In this document: one piece after another, positions 8,762 through 20,020 of the stretch | Position numbering within the stretch: position 1 is the first letter of the stretch | Layout: every line of letters begins with the position of its first letter | Origin: Fagopyrum homotropicum | Taxonomy: Eukaryota; Streptophyta; Magnoliopsida; Caryophyllales; Polygonaceae | NCBI GenBank assembly: GCA_033239125.1 | Contig: BSWB01000004.1 | Location: forward strand, 120,537,235-120,601,234 | Length of the DNA: 64,000 nucleotides | Direction: 5' to 3' | The notes under the pieces: model-generated | What the model was told of the DNA's origin: nothing | Database searches by the model: none | Seen by the model: only the letters and a program-made list of their open reading frames with translations | Translations under genes and position numbers: made by a program

Positions 8762-10053
8762 CAAAGCAGCAACCACGCCATTTGGGTGTGAACTTTGATG
8801 TTGATGATGCACAAGGGTTTAGCTTCAACCCGCAAGTTATTACCATTGTCCGCCAAAATCAATTTGGGGGAACAAGTGCCGAATCTCCACATCAACATCT
8901 ACAAAATTTTGTGATCATTATGGAGACAATGAAGCCAAAGAATGCAACTACCAACAGCTATAAACTCAAGGCTAGATTGATCTATCATCTAGCCTTGAAG
9001 ATTGCTATGATATACACCAGCGAGGACCGCTGGCAACCTGCTGATACCAAGGCTAGATTGATCTATCATCTAGCCTTGAAGATTGCTCATAGGGTGCTTG
9101 CTGAGTGTCTCTTCCCTAGGACGGAGACACCTTAGAAAATCAAGATAGACGAGTTATTTCTACTTTACAGTATGTTGTATGGTAGGCTAGCTGATTGTGC
9201 CACCCTCTTAGCTGCTACCATGAGCAAGCTAAAGAATAAGAGGGCTGGCAACATTGGATACGGTGGGATGGTCACCCACCTTGCTAGGCAGTTAGGGGTA
9301 GACTTCTCCGCTTGCACCCGCATTGCAGCTAGACCCCTAGGACTTCAAAGCCTCATGACTAGAGGCATCATCTTCCCTACACATAGAGGTCCACCATTCG
9401 TTGCCATGCCTTGGGAGAGTAGGACAGGGAGAGGGATTGAGTGGCTTCCTGAGTATTCCATTATGGTTGGATGCCATAACTAGAAGGAGACGTTTGCTGC
9501 CATGCATGCGAACAGACTAGTAGCCCCTCCCTACGTTCCACCACCACTAGTTGTTGATGAGGAGGAGATGAGAGGGGATGACGAGTTTGAGGGAGGAGGA
9601 GCTGATCATGACTTTGGTACTTTTCCGGATCAGCCGGACGCAGTCCCTGACCTTCCTAGACACTCTCCCCGCCCCGCTAGAGCTTCTGGATCTTCCTCTC
9701 GCCGTGCTAGTGTGAGCGAGAGACCGACTTGGATGGCGGATCCTCCTACTTGGTATAGTATGCAGCCGGACTGGATGGGAGCTCCACTACCTTGGCATGC
9801 ACAGCCGCCACCTGCACCAGCACCTTCAGACGCACCGGCATGGTACAGCTAGCCGCCTGGTTGGTATGAGCAGTTGCCAGAGTGGGCTACCGGCCTTTCC
9901 AGCAGGGTCAGAGCCTTGGAGATCCGTGTAGATGATAGGGATGCACGAGCCGCCGATCATGATCGCATGATGAGAGACATATACCGCCAGCAGTTTGGGC
10001 GGAACTATGATCCCGGCTTCTTCCCGTTTCCACCTCCACCGGCACCGCAGTGA
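8762..10053 (+). pseudogene. Ath-2 gag-ORF1 fusion remnant
   Basis: One frame throughout. Residues from 8779 (LGVNFDVDDAQGF, then IVRQNQFGGTSAESPHQHL) match gag and stop matching at about 8970. After that the protein matches ATHILA ORF-1 from the DRWQPADTKARLIYHLALKI block onward (GGMVTHLARQLGVDFSACT, GLQSLMTRGI, FVAMPWE). A 40-base segment is repeated (8967-9006 and 9048-9087, offset 81), duplicating KARLIYHLALKIA at the junction. Three in-frame TAG codons interrupt it (9133-9135, 9481-9483, 9850-9852). The C-terminus is Trp/Pro-rich, with a coiled-coil-like stretch before the final stop at 10051-10053. It is not functional. Confidence 0.8.
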
Positions 10054-11379
10054 GGATGATTGACGATCTACCGCTTTAGCCGCTCCACCACCGTCTTGTG
10101 AGTCCTTTTTCTTTCTTTCTTTTCTTTATTTTTCTTTTTGAACATTAGGGACAATGTGTGTTCCAAGTATGGGGTGGGGTGTGACTAATCGATTGTAATA
10201 ACTCTTACTCACTTTGTATGCTTTTATCGAGAACACCGTGCATGTTTCATTCTATTGTTACACGTTTCATTATTGCATTGCATGAAAAAGCTTTTGAAAA
10301 ACCCATAAAAATTGAAAAATTTTGAAAATTTTGTGCTTCTAAGGATAGAGATGACTTCTATGATAATCACTACTTGTGGATTGAGTTTCGATGACAATCG
10401 CATGCTTAAACAAATAGTGAATTGAAAAGAAATTGAATTAGTTGATTATCCCTCTTTTGCAAATTTCATAATGTGATGAATGTTACTTAAATCATATTGA
10501 GGAATCAAGGTTGAAATCACATGATAAGTTCTTATACTTCTTGTTGAAATGATTAAGGCAATTCGATTTTCTTTCTTCTCTCTTTGATCATTTATCCCCT
10601 CAATGAAATAATGACCTCCTTTACCTATCCGGGAATTTGGAGGAGTTGAATATTTGGCATGTTTGATGTGGAAGGGCCATGAAAGCAAAATTTTGCATTC
10701 AAATAATAGAAAGAAATTATAGGTTTGGGGAAGTCAATCATGAAGATGAGTAACTCGGTACCATTCACATAGCCGGGTGTTTGTGTCTTGCCAAAGTCGG
10801 ATTGAGCGATATTCCTAGTGGATTATGGTATGTGCATCAAGGGTTTCAGGCATCTCGCAAAAATTGAGAAACGCCAATCTCCTAGGCTTCGGTTTTTGTG
10901 CACCTCTGTCCATAACTCCAAAAGTAAAGTCGAAAAATGAATTGAAAAGAAAAGAGCGAAGCTCTAAGTTGAAAGTGTTGCGGAAACCGCAAGAGAAAAA
11001 GAAAAGAGGTAGTTATCCACTTTCCCGGATTCATGCACCACATTCCTTAAAGTTCTCCCTCCCTTTCCGCATTCTAGACCTTGGTTGAAAGTCCTTAAGA
11101 TCAAGAGAATGATATATGACTTGGTGATCTAAATTGAAGTTTCTTATGATTGATTTTGATAATGTTTGAAAGGTTATGATGTTTACATGGAAGTTTGATC
11201 AATTCATGAGTTTTCTTTACTCTTTACTCTTTGATTATGTGTATGAGAGTCTTATGAACGAATGAAGCAAGATTTGAGAATGATCTATTGACTAGGAAGC
11301 ACGTTCATCCAAAAGAAGTTTTGTTTTGAGAGTGTATCCATATTTCATCATAACTTGAGTTTTAAAGCTTTTGAAAGAC
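10054..11379 (+). other. Ath-2 3' untranslated region
   Basis: About 1.3 kb with no gene. It begins with T/C-rich tracts. A diverged version of the hairpin plus AAGTATGGGG module is at about 10145-10180, and the conserved block also found in Ath-1, Ath-5 and Ath-6 is at about 10720-10910. No copies of the palindrome words were seen here. Confidence 0.55.
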
Positions 11380-11418
11380 CTTGCTTGGGGACAAGCAAGT
11401 GACAAGTATGGGGTTATT
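11380..11418 (+). promoter_or_regulatory. Pre-LTR hairpin and polypurine tract (Ath-2)
   Basis: The hairpin at 11380-11399 is identical to that of Ath-1 (stem CTTGCTTG/CAAGCAAG, loop GGGA). AAGTATGGGGTTAT follows (11404-11417) and abuts the TG of the LTR at 11419. Confidence 0.7.
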
Positions 11419-11670
11419 TGTTAGCATGAAATATTGTGATATTTTAGGCACGTTTTCTAGATGTATTTCATCCATATTGGTGTTCATTGATGAAGCATTG
11501 AAGCAATTGTGAGCTAGTTTGTTTATATTGTCGATATAGAGGTCTACATAAGCTTTGTGTTGATTGTAGGCGAATAAGAGCTAAATCCGAACGGATTGAG
11601 AGAGAATGGAGATGAGTTGAGCATATCCAAGGATTGAGGACACCACAAAGGAGCTAAGGAAGATGCTAGG
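11419..11670 (+). repeat. Ath-2 3' LTR, first part
   Basis: Starts TGTTAGCATG. It runs 252 bases and is cut by Ath-3 at 11671. Its first 152 bases are nearly identical, in inverted orientation, to 24939-25090. The likely continuation after Ath-3 is 24290-24938. Confidence 0.8.
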
Positions 11671-11703
11671 TGTTACGCTCAGGATATGTGATGTGTGTAC
11701 ACA

Positions 11704-11708
11704 ATAAG
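11704..11708. repeat. Target site duplication, left copy (Ath-4)
   Basis: ATAAG, identical to 13373-13377, flanking a TG..CA unit. The intact site in the right LTR of Ath-3 (about 22936-22945) has the sequence once. Confidence 0.9.
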
Positions 11709-13372
11709 TGATGACATGAATTATGACCTATTTTTAGGCATGTATTTATATAGATTTTCCCTTTATTTTGCATGCATAGACATACTTTCAAGGCATTTAT
11801 GGTTATATTCACCTACTTTGCAAGAATAGAGGTCTACATAGAGTTTTATTGCATTTGTAGGTAATTTGGCGAATTATGGAGCGAAATAGCATATTTAAGC
11901 ATTAAGCCTTGAAGCGGGACAAAAAGGAGCAATATAAGGAAGTTAGGACGCCCAAAGTATCTTCTGATACCATCTGACACGGCCCAAAGTATTTTCTGAT
12001 ACCATCGGACGCGGCCCAAAGTATTTTCTGATACCGTCGGACGCGGCCCAAAGTATTCTCTGATACCGTCTGACGCGCCAGAGTATCTTCTGATACCAGC
12101 GGATTCGACTTCTTTTCAGCCCAAAATATTGAGGGTTTTATCTTTAAACCCTAGAGAGATCCCTACAGATATTGATAGCCTTCAACATTGAAAGGCGGAC
12201 GGTGACAGCCCCGGGACTTGGAGTCAAATTCTCCAAAGGGAGATTGAAGGAGGCCGCACTGAAAAATTTTTAGACGTTTTGGAGAAATCAACGATTCTTG
12301 GAGAGACATTGAAGAGCTTTTACCGGAAAGTCATTCTTGATCTTTGATTGTGAGATTTCTTTATTCCATTGCATTGTTTGTGGTTTGTGAACACGAATTT
12401 GAGTTATTTGAGAGATACATTGAACAGATTTGACGATTGTTTTAAAGATTTGAAAGTTATTGAATTTTCCGTTCAAGATTTGGTTTCTTTGCGATATCTT
12501 CTTCAATAATTAATTTGATTCGATTTTGAAAATGGTTGGCTAAAACCCTTGTGATTCTGGGGAGAATAGTTGATGATTAAGGCTTAGATGATGATAGATT
12601 GAACTCATTCAAACATTAGGACCCTGAGAATTTAGATTTTAGTTTTGCGACAAACAAATAATCGGGTTGTTCTTGAGGAAAATCGGCCGATTTTTCTTAT
12701 GAACAGGGCGATTTATTCTTCTGACGAACTTTGATTGAACCAATCTTTAATCAAAACTAATTCTTGCCTAAATCCTAATCTTGATTAACCTTTTTACCCT
12801 CTAATTGAATGTATGAAGACACTTCAAACCTGATTCTACGTTTATTAGATTAAGATTTCAAGATTTGGGTAATAAAGAGACTCAACACCCTTTATTAAGA
12901 AATTAAATGTGCTTTCTAATCTTTACTTTGGAGAGTCATATCCTGGAGTTTTAGATAGTTAGTTTGAATAAAATTCTTATCTTTAGATCTTTCTATATTG
13001 TAGCCTCAACAACCCTTATAGAGAGAACTTATAGATTAGTTATATAGGTTTCGGAACTTCATCGTACGAATCCTACCTTTGAACATTTAATCTTGGCAAT
13101 ATAAATTATGTCCTATACCTATAGAAGTGTCTTGAATCGAAAGCCTAAATCGGATACTTGAATCCTTGGAATCATTTCACTCTTATTTGATCACAAAAGC
13201 TTTTCGCACTTTTTGCTAGATAATTGAAATCGGAATTATTCTCACCAAATCCCTGAGTTCGACTCTGGAATTCTTACCTTTCTACAGCTGATCCGTACAC
13301 TGCGGGTTCGCTTTGCTTTTGAGTTCTAGATATAAACATTAAGACTTTGACGCACACCCTTTTGAGCGAACA
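11709..13372 (+). mobile_element. Ath-4: solo LTR inserted in the Ath-3 LTR
   Basis: A 1664-bp unit starting TGATGACATG and ending GCGAACA, flanked by ATAAG on both sides, with no internal coding region, primer site or second LTR. It carries the palindrome AAAATCGGCCGATTTT (12679-12694), a hairpin tandem array (11951-12107) and the conserved LTR-end block around 13293-13310. It arose by insertion followed by LTR-LTR recombination. Because it sits inside the young Ath-3 LTR, both steps are more recent than Ath-3. Confidence 0.92.
11951..12107 (+). repeat. Five-unit, 32-bp tandem array of hairpins
   Basis: Units start at 11951, 11983, 12015, 12047 and 12078. Each has the form CCCAAAGTAT, a short spacer, CTGATACC, then a GC-rich tail such as GGACGCGG. 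GTATC..GATAC in units 1 and 5 forms an inverted repeat around four bases, and the others carry one or two changes in the left arm. It sits in the LTR where the Ath-1 family has its first two palindrome words. Confidence 0.9.
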
Positions 13373-13377
13373 ATAAG
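13373..13377. repeat. Target site duplication, right copy (Ath-4)
   Basis: ATAAG, matching 11704-11708. After it the Ath-3 LTR resumes (CTTTAAATTTATAC). Confidence 0.9.
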
Positions 13378-15180
13378 CTTTAAATTTATACTCGTTATAT
13401 TTATCCTAACTCCTAGCGAACCCGCAGTGTACGGGACGTTTATAGTAGGGATAGTATTCCGAGGTCGAACACAAAGACTAAGGTGAAATCGAGTCAAACA
13501 ATGGTCATAGGTAGTGTGGATCTAGTCTAAGAAAGGAGAAAGGAATAAAGAAATGAAAATCATGATGTTTTTAGTTGGTTTTTGTGGTGATCAAGCAAAG
13601 ATCACAAATCAAGCAAGATAATAAAACAATCTAACAACTCAAACTAGCAAGGTAAACAAGTAACTCAAAACACAAGTATATGATCAAGAGAGAAAAGTGG
13701 ATTCTAGAGGTCAAGATTTCCGGTTATGGCATTGGACTCAAGGTTCTAAGGATTCTAAGGACAAGCTGCGGTGTTGGGGAAAAGTGTTTCACTAATGGAA
13801 GTAATTACCGGGTAGGTCTCTCACTTCTCTAGTCCCGCATCAAACTCCTATTACCGGGTACGTCTCAAGGGGTTAAAGTAGGGAATTCTACACAAACCGG
13901 ATACTACTTAAGGGGTAACCCTCTCCTTACCGGGTAAGTCTCGGAATAGGGAAGTCTCAAGCAATAATCCTAGCACACTCGATCCAATAGCGGCTTATGA
14001 GGCTCACTACTACCTAGTATTCATCATCTTAGGTATCTAAGGTCGGAAATCATCGGGTAGATCTCTTCCCTCACTTAGATTGATAGAATTAGGTGATCCT
14101 AAGCTAAATTAGACTTAATAAACACTAGGATTTAACAACCTAACACCCTAACATACAGATTCATCATTTAAAGAGCAACAGGAGAATAAATCGGGCTGTT
14201 CTACAGCTAAATCGGCCGATCTGGCTGATGATCAAGCCGATTTTTCTCTCTGGTTAAGGTTTTGTTCAATCAAATCATCCTAAACTAACATATAAGTCCA
14301 TCCTATCATCACCCAAGCCATAACCATCAATCCATCACTCCAGAATCACAATAAACTAGCCAATAGTATGCATATCAAGATCCAAAATCATCATACAAGC
14401 ATACATGGTTCTCATAGATGAATAATGAAAGATAAGCAAGTAAAATCAATAAATCTCAGCTTAATCTAAGTTGTAGCAAGACTTACAAACTCTTAAATGA
14501 AGATCCAAAACGTTCCTAACAATTCTTGCAATAGTTCTTCAATCCAAGACTACAAAAATAACTCAAAATCACTCAAAACCTCACTATCACTCCTAGAATG
14601 GTGTTCTTCTTCTTCCTTCAATCCTTGAGAGTTTTTCTTCTCCTCCCAATCTTGCCTCCAATGGATGAGCTGTGAATGAGAATGTGGGAGAGGAGAGATG
14701 CTCAGCAACAGCTTGCAGGACCACTTTTATTCTCCACCAAGAGCAAGGCCGGATCAAGAGATCGTGGGACACGTGGCTTAAGCTGTCAAAGGCAGGAAAA
14801 TTGACCCAGAGGAATAAATCGGCCGATTTTCCTGGTAGTTGGTCCGATTTTCTTCAGCAGAATCATGCTATGATCGTCTAGCCAAGAGTTGCTCCATTGC
14901 TTGCACCAATAGTGGTCTTTGTGTCCTTTGTTGCTCCAATTATGCTCCTTCAAAGCTTTGGATGTGTACCACCATGAGGCTTGTCCCTCGAATGTATCGG
15001 TTAATGTCTAAAAGACCCCCGGAATACCTACAAAGCAATACACAAGTCCGTGTAGACGTCTATCTCGACAAAATACGTGAATTGAGTGCAAACGTCGTGA
15101 ATTAGTGTTAAACCATGCATGAATGAGTGAGAAATATATCTAAATGATTACCTAAACCTAAGTCATAAATCGTGTTATCA

Positions 15181-15220
15181 AAAATACCCCATACTTAAGG
15201 TTTGCTCGTCCCCGAGCAAA
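15181..15220 (-). promoter_or_regulatory. Polypurine tract and pre-LTR hairpin (Ath-3)
   Basis: On the minus strand the hairpin TTTGCTCG-GGGA-CGAGCAAA (15201-15220) precedes AAGTATGGGGTATTTT (15181-15196), which abuts the LTR. Compared with the Ath-1 hairpin, two base pairs are changed on both sides (C-G to T-A and T-A to C-G) with the loop unchanged. Confidence 0.75.
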
Positions 15221-16927
15221 TTCCCAACTATAGACTAAGAGATGACATGATTTATGTATGCAGAAAAATGGCAAAATCTTTTTGGGTTTGTGCTTCTACT
15301 ATTGGATTACCTTCATAGTCATGTTTCATGGCAATGGACAAGCAATCATGCATCAAACAAGCGAAGGCATGGAAAGACAATTGTACTTAACTCAAAAGGA
15401 TGCATGAAATGTAAAGATGACGAAGTCAAGATGATAAAGAGCATATCCAATCTAGATTACTAAGTCTTACAAACATGCAAATAGGTCATAAGGTCTTGTG
15501 AAATAAAAGGCCAAGAAACGTTGTGACTAGGTGGGGATTTTTCTAGGCTATGTGATGCTAATCCGGGAATGGAACTAACTCCACAATCTTGTCCTCTATC
15601 AACTTCCCTCAAGTGTATATTTTCTCTATCTTTTCTTTCTTTTCTTTTTCTTTGACTTATTTTTGAGACAATGGCATTGGTGTACAAAAGCCGAAACCTT
15701 GGTGATTAGCCATCCTCGGGCTTTTTCTATTTTTCGAGGTGCACACATACCAAAGCTCTTTAGGACTATTGGTTTATTTGACTTTGGCAAGGCACCAACA
15801 CCCGATTATGTGAAGTGTACCGAGTTACTTGTCATTTAAACCAACGTCCCCAAACCTATGTTTTTGTCTACACTTTCACAACAAATTCAGCATTTTATTC
15901 ATGACGTTCTTTCATCAACATCTTCACCCCACACTTGCTTTTCACACACATCAACACACTAACATGCTCCTATTCCCGGATGGGTCAAAAGAGGTCAATT
16001 TATATCGATTGAGGTGCTCAAACAACATGATCAAGATGAGAATTAGAGGAATATGAATTGCCTCATTCATTCCTAGATGGTGTGCAAGAACTAGCATGTA
16101 ATTTCGACCTTCAATACTCAATCCATTCTAGGCAAACATCATGATCACAAATCATTCATGGAATTCAAGAGAAGTACTTCAAGTCCACATATACATTCAT
16201 CAATTTAACACATAAGGCCATCCATAGCCAATCCACAAGACAAGATTCATCATTAGGGTCATATCCAAGTTTAGAAGCACTAAAATTGTTAAAATTTTCT
16301 GATTTTTTTTTTTTTTTGATATATGTATGTGCAATGCAAGACATAATGAAACATGTGACAAAATTAAACTATCTTAGATGCTAATCATGCAAGTGATCAT
16401 GAAAACCCCACCCCATACTTAGAAACACATTGTCCCTAATGTGTAAACTAAATAAAGAAGTGAAAGAGAGTCCTCACAATGTAAAATTGGTGATGCTTTG
16501 GTATTTCGGTTCACATTGAATGATGATGGTGGATGATCGATCAAGGATGGTAGAGAGCTCTTGATGTTCATTAAGGTGTCGGAACCCGCGCTTGGCACCG
16601 CAAGCCGTCCAAGTTCCACGTCCGCTCCACCCATGCTCGATTGGAGATCACCAATTTCCTTTACAGAAGGAAAAATCGCCCCAACTGCCCGGGAAAATCG
16701 GCCGATCTGCTGAAGAACAGGCCAATTTTTCTGGGTGATTTCCCCCTCGTCCATGTGCTTGGATCTTGTACCTTCAACAGTTCCACGAGGCCTTCACATG
16801 ACCTCCAACATCTCGTCACACACGACAATCAACAAGATCTAGCACCCAAAAACACAAAAGGAAAACAAAGCACACCAAGAGTGAGATTAAACAAAAGCAC
16901 GAAAAAAAAAAGGGAAAAATATGTACC
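15221..16927 (-). other. Ath-3 3' untranslated region; ORF1 absent
   Basis: About 1.7 kb without a credible gene. It keeps the conserved block (about 15690-15860) and the internal hairpin/AAGTATGGGG module (about 16410-16440) that flank ORF1 in Ath-1, but no ORF1 protein between them and the post-pol stem-loop. A palindrome ATCGGCCGAT is at 16697-16706 with related half-words around 16675-16735. ORF1 has been lost or was never acquired. Confidence 0.6.
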
Positions 16928-16945
16928 AATGGGTTGCCTCCCATT
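16928..16945 (-). promoter_or_regulatory. Conserved post-pol stem-loop (Ath-3 copy)
   Basis: Minus strand AATGGG-AGGCAA-CCCATT. The loop matches Ath-1 and Ath-5; the two outer stem pairs differ on both arms, preserving pairing. It sits just beyond the end of pol (16991). Confidence 0.75.
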
Positions 16946-16990
16946 AAGCGCTTCTTTAAGATCATTAGCTTGACCAATTTCGGGAGCGTT

Positions 16991-17971
16991 TCAATCAAGG
17001 TGAAGCGGGGCAATCACTTCCACCGGGGCTTCCGGGATGAACTTCTTCAAACGGTGCCCATTCACCTTGAAGTCACCACAATGATCTCCTCCTATCTCTA
17101 CCGCTCCATGAGGAAAGATCTTCTTCACCACATATGGCCCGGTCCATCTTGATTTGAGCTTTCTGGGGAAGAGCCGCAGCCTCGAGTTGAAGAGAAGGAC
17201 AAGGTCGCCTTCACTCAACTCCTTTGGGATGAGGCGCTTGTCATGCCAACGCTTGGTCCGCTCCTTGTAGATCCGGGCATTCTCATAAGCATCCAACCGG
17301 ATCTCCTCAAGGGCGTTCATGTCTAGCAATCGCTTCTCGCCGGCCTCCTTGAGGTCGAAATTCAACCACTTTATAGCCCAATATGCTCTATGCTCCATCT
17401 CTACCAGAAGGTGGCAAGACTTTCCATAGACCAACTTGTAAGGAGTGGTGCCAATTGGTGTCTTGAAAGCGGTCCTATAAGCCCACAAGGCATCATCGAG
17501 CTTCATAGCCCAATCTTTTCTCATCCTAGAGACCATCTTCTCAAGTATCCCTTTTATCTCCCGGTTGGAGATCTCCACTTGGCCACTAGTTTGGGGATGG
17601 TAAGGTGTTGCCACCTTATGGGTCACCCCATACTTAGCCAAAAGTGCCCCAAAGTTCCTATTAGTGAAGTACTTCCCTCCATCACTTATGATCACCCTTG
17701 GTGTTCCAAACCTAGGGAAGATTACTCGGTTGAAGAACCGCACCACCACCTTGGCATCATTTGTGGGAGAGGCGATTGCTTCCACCCATCTTGAGACATA
17801 ATCTACCGCCAATAGGATGTAGAGGTTGCCACATGAAGAGGGGAATGGTCCCATGAAGTCCACACCCCACACATCAAATATCTCCACCTCTTGTATGTTG
17901 TTCAAGGGCATCTCGTTCCTCCTTGAGATGTTGCCCGTCCTTTGGCAAGCATCACAAGCTACTACAAAGCT
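16991..17971 (-). pseudogene. pol: Ath-3 integrase, catalytic and C-terminal part
   Basis: About 327 codons in the same frame as the upstream segments, opening just after TAA (17972-17974). It starts with the last residues of the HHCC region (CDACQRTGN), then the rve core: Asp in WGVDFMGPF, Asp in IISDGG and Glu in the SGQVEISNREIK block. The C-terminal part (EGDLVLLFNSRLRLFP, then SRWTGPYVVKKIFPHG) is the GPY/F-type module. The natural end is at 16991. Integrase would join the cDNA to host DNA; here it is cut off from the rest of pol by the stop. Confidence 0.9.
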
Positions 17972-19036
17972 TTACACATCCTTGAACAAACTTGGCCAAA
18001 AGAAACCCGATTGTAACACTTTAGCACATGTCTTGTGTGAGCTAGCATGCCCTCCATATGGCAAGGAATGACAATGGCGGATCACACTCTCCACCTCATC
18101 CTCCGGTATGCATCTTCTAAACATTCCATCCGGCCCTCTCTTGAACAAAAGTGGTTCACTCCAATAGTAGTGCCTCACATCCTTGAAGAACTTCTTCCTT
18201 TGGGCATATGTCAAACCAGGAGGAACTTCCTCACACACTAAGTAGTTCACAATGTCGGCAAACCATGGCTCGCTTCCTCTAGACACTTGGAACAAGCATT
18301 CCTCCACCATTTGCAATTGCTCATCCCGGAATGAGTCATCAATCGGGATGTCATCTATTTCAAGCTCCAATGGTGGGAGTCTACTAAGGTGATCCGCCAC
18401 GGAGTTCTCGGATCCCTTCTTGTCCCGGATTTCCAAATCAAACTCTTGTAGAAGAAGGATCCACCGAATCAACCTAGGCTTTGCATCCTTCTTGGTAAGG
18501 AGGTAACGGATCGCAGCATGATCCGTATAAACAATGACCTTCGCTCCAACAAGATATGAGCGGAACTTCTCAAAAGCATACACCACCGCTAGCAACTCCT
18601 TCTCGGTGGTAGCATAATTGAGTTGGGCATCACCTAGCGTCTTGCTAGCATAATAAATGGCATGAGTGCGCCCATCTTTCCTTTGCCCCAAAACAGCCCC
18701 AACGGCTACATCGCTTGTATCACACATGATCTCAAACGGTAAACTCCAATCCGGAGGTTGCATTATAGGTGCGGAGATCAAAGCGTTCTTCAACCTACAA
18801 AAAGCCTCAAGGCAATCTTTGGAGAAAACAAATTCAACATCTTTCATTAGTAGGTTAGTAAGAGGCTTAGAAATTTTAGAGAAGTCTTGAATAAACCTCC
18901 GGTAAAAACCGGCATGCCCTAGAAAGCTCCTTACCCCCTTCACCGAGGTAGGTTGTGGCAACTTCTCTATCGTTTCAATCTTGGATCTATCAACCTCAAT
19001 GCCACGGTTAGACACCAAGTGTCCTAACACAATGCC
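17972..19036 (-). pseudogene. pol: Ath-3 RT thumb, RNase H and integrase N-terminus
   Basis: About 355 codons in the same frame as its neighbours, between TAA at 19037-19039 and TAA at 17972-17974. Order: RT end (GHLVSNRGIEVDR, then FLGHAGFYRRF), RNase H (CDTSDVAVGAVLGQ, TEKELLAVVYAFEKF, YTDHAAIRYLL, SVADHLSRLP), the linker DDSFRDEQLQMVEECL, and the integrase zinc-binding region (HCHSLPYGGH...). The closing TAA stands where Ath-5 and Ath-7 have a Gln, so it looks like a single transition. The RNase H first Asp reads CDTS instead of CDAS; the acidic residues are kept. Confidence 0.9.
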
Positions 19037-20020
19037 TTAACTTACCATGAAGTGGCATTTTTCCCAATTCAAGACAAGATTTGTCTCCTCACATCTTTGC
19101 AATACTAATGACAAGTTAGCCAAGCAATTATCAAAGGAAGAACCATAAACAGAGAAATCATCCATGAACACTTCCATGATATTTTCAATGTATTCCGAAA
19201 AGATAGCCATCATAGACCTTTGGAAGGTGGCGGGTGCATTACACAACCCAAATGGCATCCTCCTATAAGCAAAAGTACCCCATGGACATGTAAAAGTGGT
19301 TTTCTCTTGGTCATCGGGGTGGATAGGGATTTGGAAGAATCCACTATAGCCATCTAAGTAGCAAAAATGAGAATATTGAGCTAACCTCTCTAGCATTTGG
19401 TCAATGAAGGGGAGAGGGAAGTGATCTTTCCTAGAGGCCATGTTAAGCTTTCTATAGTCAATACACATTCTCCACCCCGTAACCGTCCTAGTCGGGATTA
19501 GTTCATTGTTCTCATTGGTCACTACGGTCATCCCACCCTTCTTAGGCACTACATGAACGGGACTAACCCACTTACTATCCGAGATAGGGTAGATAATTCC
19601 CGCATCTAGCAACTTAATGATCTCCCTTTTGACTACCTCTTTCATTATAGGATTCAATCTTCTTTGATGTTCAATAGAGGGTTTATGGTTATCTTCCATC
19701 ATTATCTTATGCATGCACAAAGAGGGTTTTATGCCAACCAAATCATCAATAGTATAGCCAATGGCTTTCCTATGCAATCTTAGTTCATGCAACAATTTAG
19801 CAAGTTCATCATCACTCAAGCATGCATTAACAATCACCGGATATGTTGAATTATCACCAAGAAAAGCATACTTCAAATGAGAGGGGAGGGGTTTAAGATC
19901 AAGTTGAGGAGGACCTTTTTCGGTTGGAGACGATCCATACAATGTAGGTTGAGATGATTGCAAAGCCATGGAAGCCTCCTTGAAGTACCTTGATGATTGC
20001 TCACATTCAAGTGGTTGGTG
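19037..20020 (-). pseudogene. pol: Ath-3 reverse transcriptase core
   Basis: About 328 codons in frame with gag-protease. It begins after TAG at 20021-20023 and ends at TAA 19037-19039. It contains the N-terminal RT region (LPSHLKYAFLGDNSTYPVIV), NPIMKEVVKREIIKLLDAGI, CIDYRKLN, YLDGYSGFFQIP, MPFGLCNAPATFQ and FMDD followed by FSVYGSS, so the catalytic core is intact. The terminal stop falls inside the FMVS-GIVLGHLV block and truncates the thumb. The role is copying element RNA into DNA in cytoplasmic particles. Confidence 0.92.

Larger units (their letters stand above)
8762..11418 (+). mobile_element. Ath-2: Athila-like element, interior right of the Ath-1 insertion
   Basis: Gag sequence resumes immediately after the Ath-1 LTR and runs into an ORF1-like gene, a 3' untranslated region, a hairpin-polypurine module and an LTR start at 11419. 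Protease, RT, RNase H and integrase are absent, so Ath-2 is a gag-ORF1 deletion derivative. Its 5' LTR must lie left of the window. Its 3' LTR is interrupted by Ath-3. Confidence 0.8.
11671..15180 (-). repeat. Ath-3 left (3') LTR, split by Ath-4
   Basis: Read on the plus strand it starts TGTTACGCTC (11671) and ends TGTTATCA (15180). Without the inserted solo LTR it is 1841 bp. It holds the palindromes ATCGGCCGAT (14211-14220) and AAATCGGCCGATTT (14816-14829) and diverged forms of the ACCGGGTAAGTCTC word (about 13808-14060). The first 38 bases match the start of the right LTR at 22903. Confidence 0.9.

Noticed and set aside
8737..8778. Apparent ATG start (MHTPFGANTK) for the Ath-2 gag frame
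   Set aside because: 8737-8761 is the end of the Ath-1 LTR; the frame is open across the insertion joint by chance.
11951..12107. CRISPR-like array (regular repeats)
   Set aside because: The 32-base units are directly adjacent with no unique spacers, inside a plant LTR; it is a tandem repeat.
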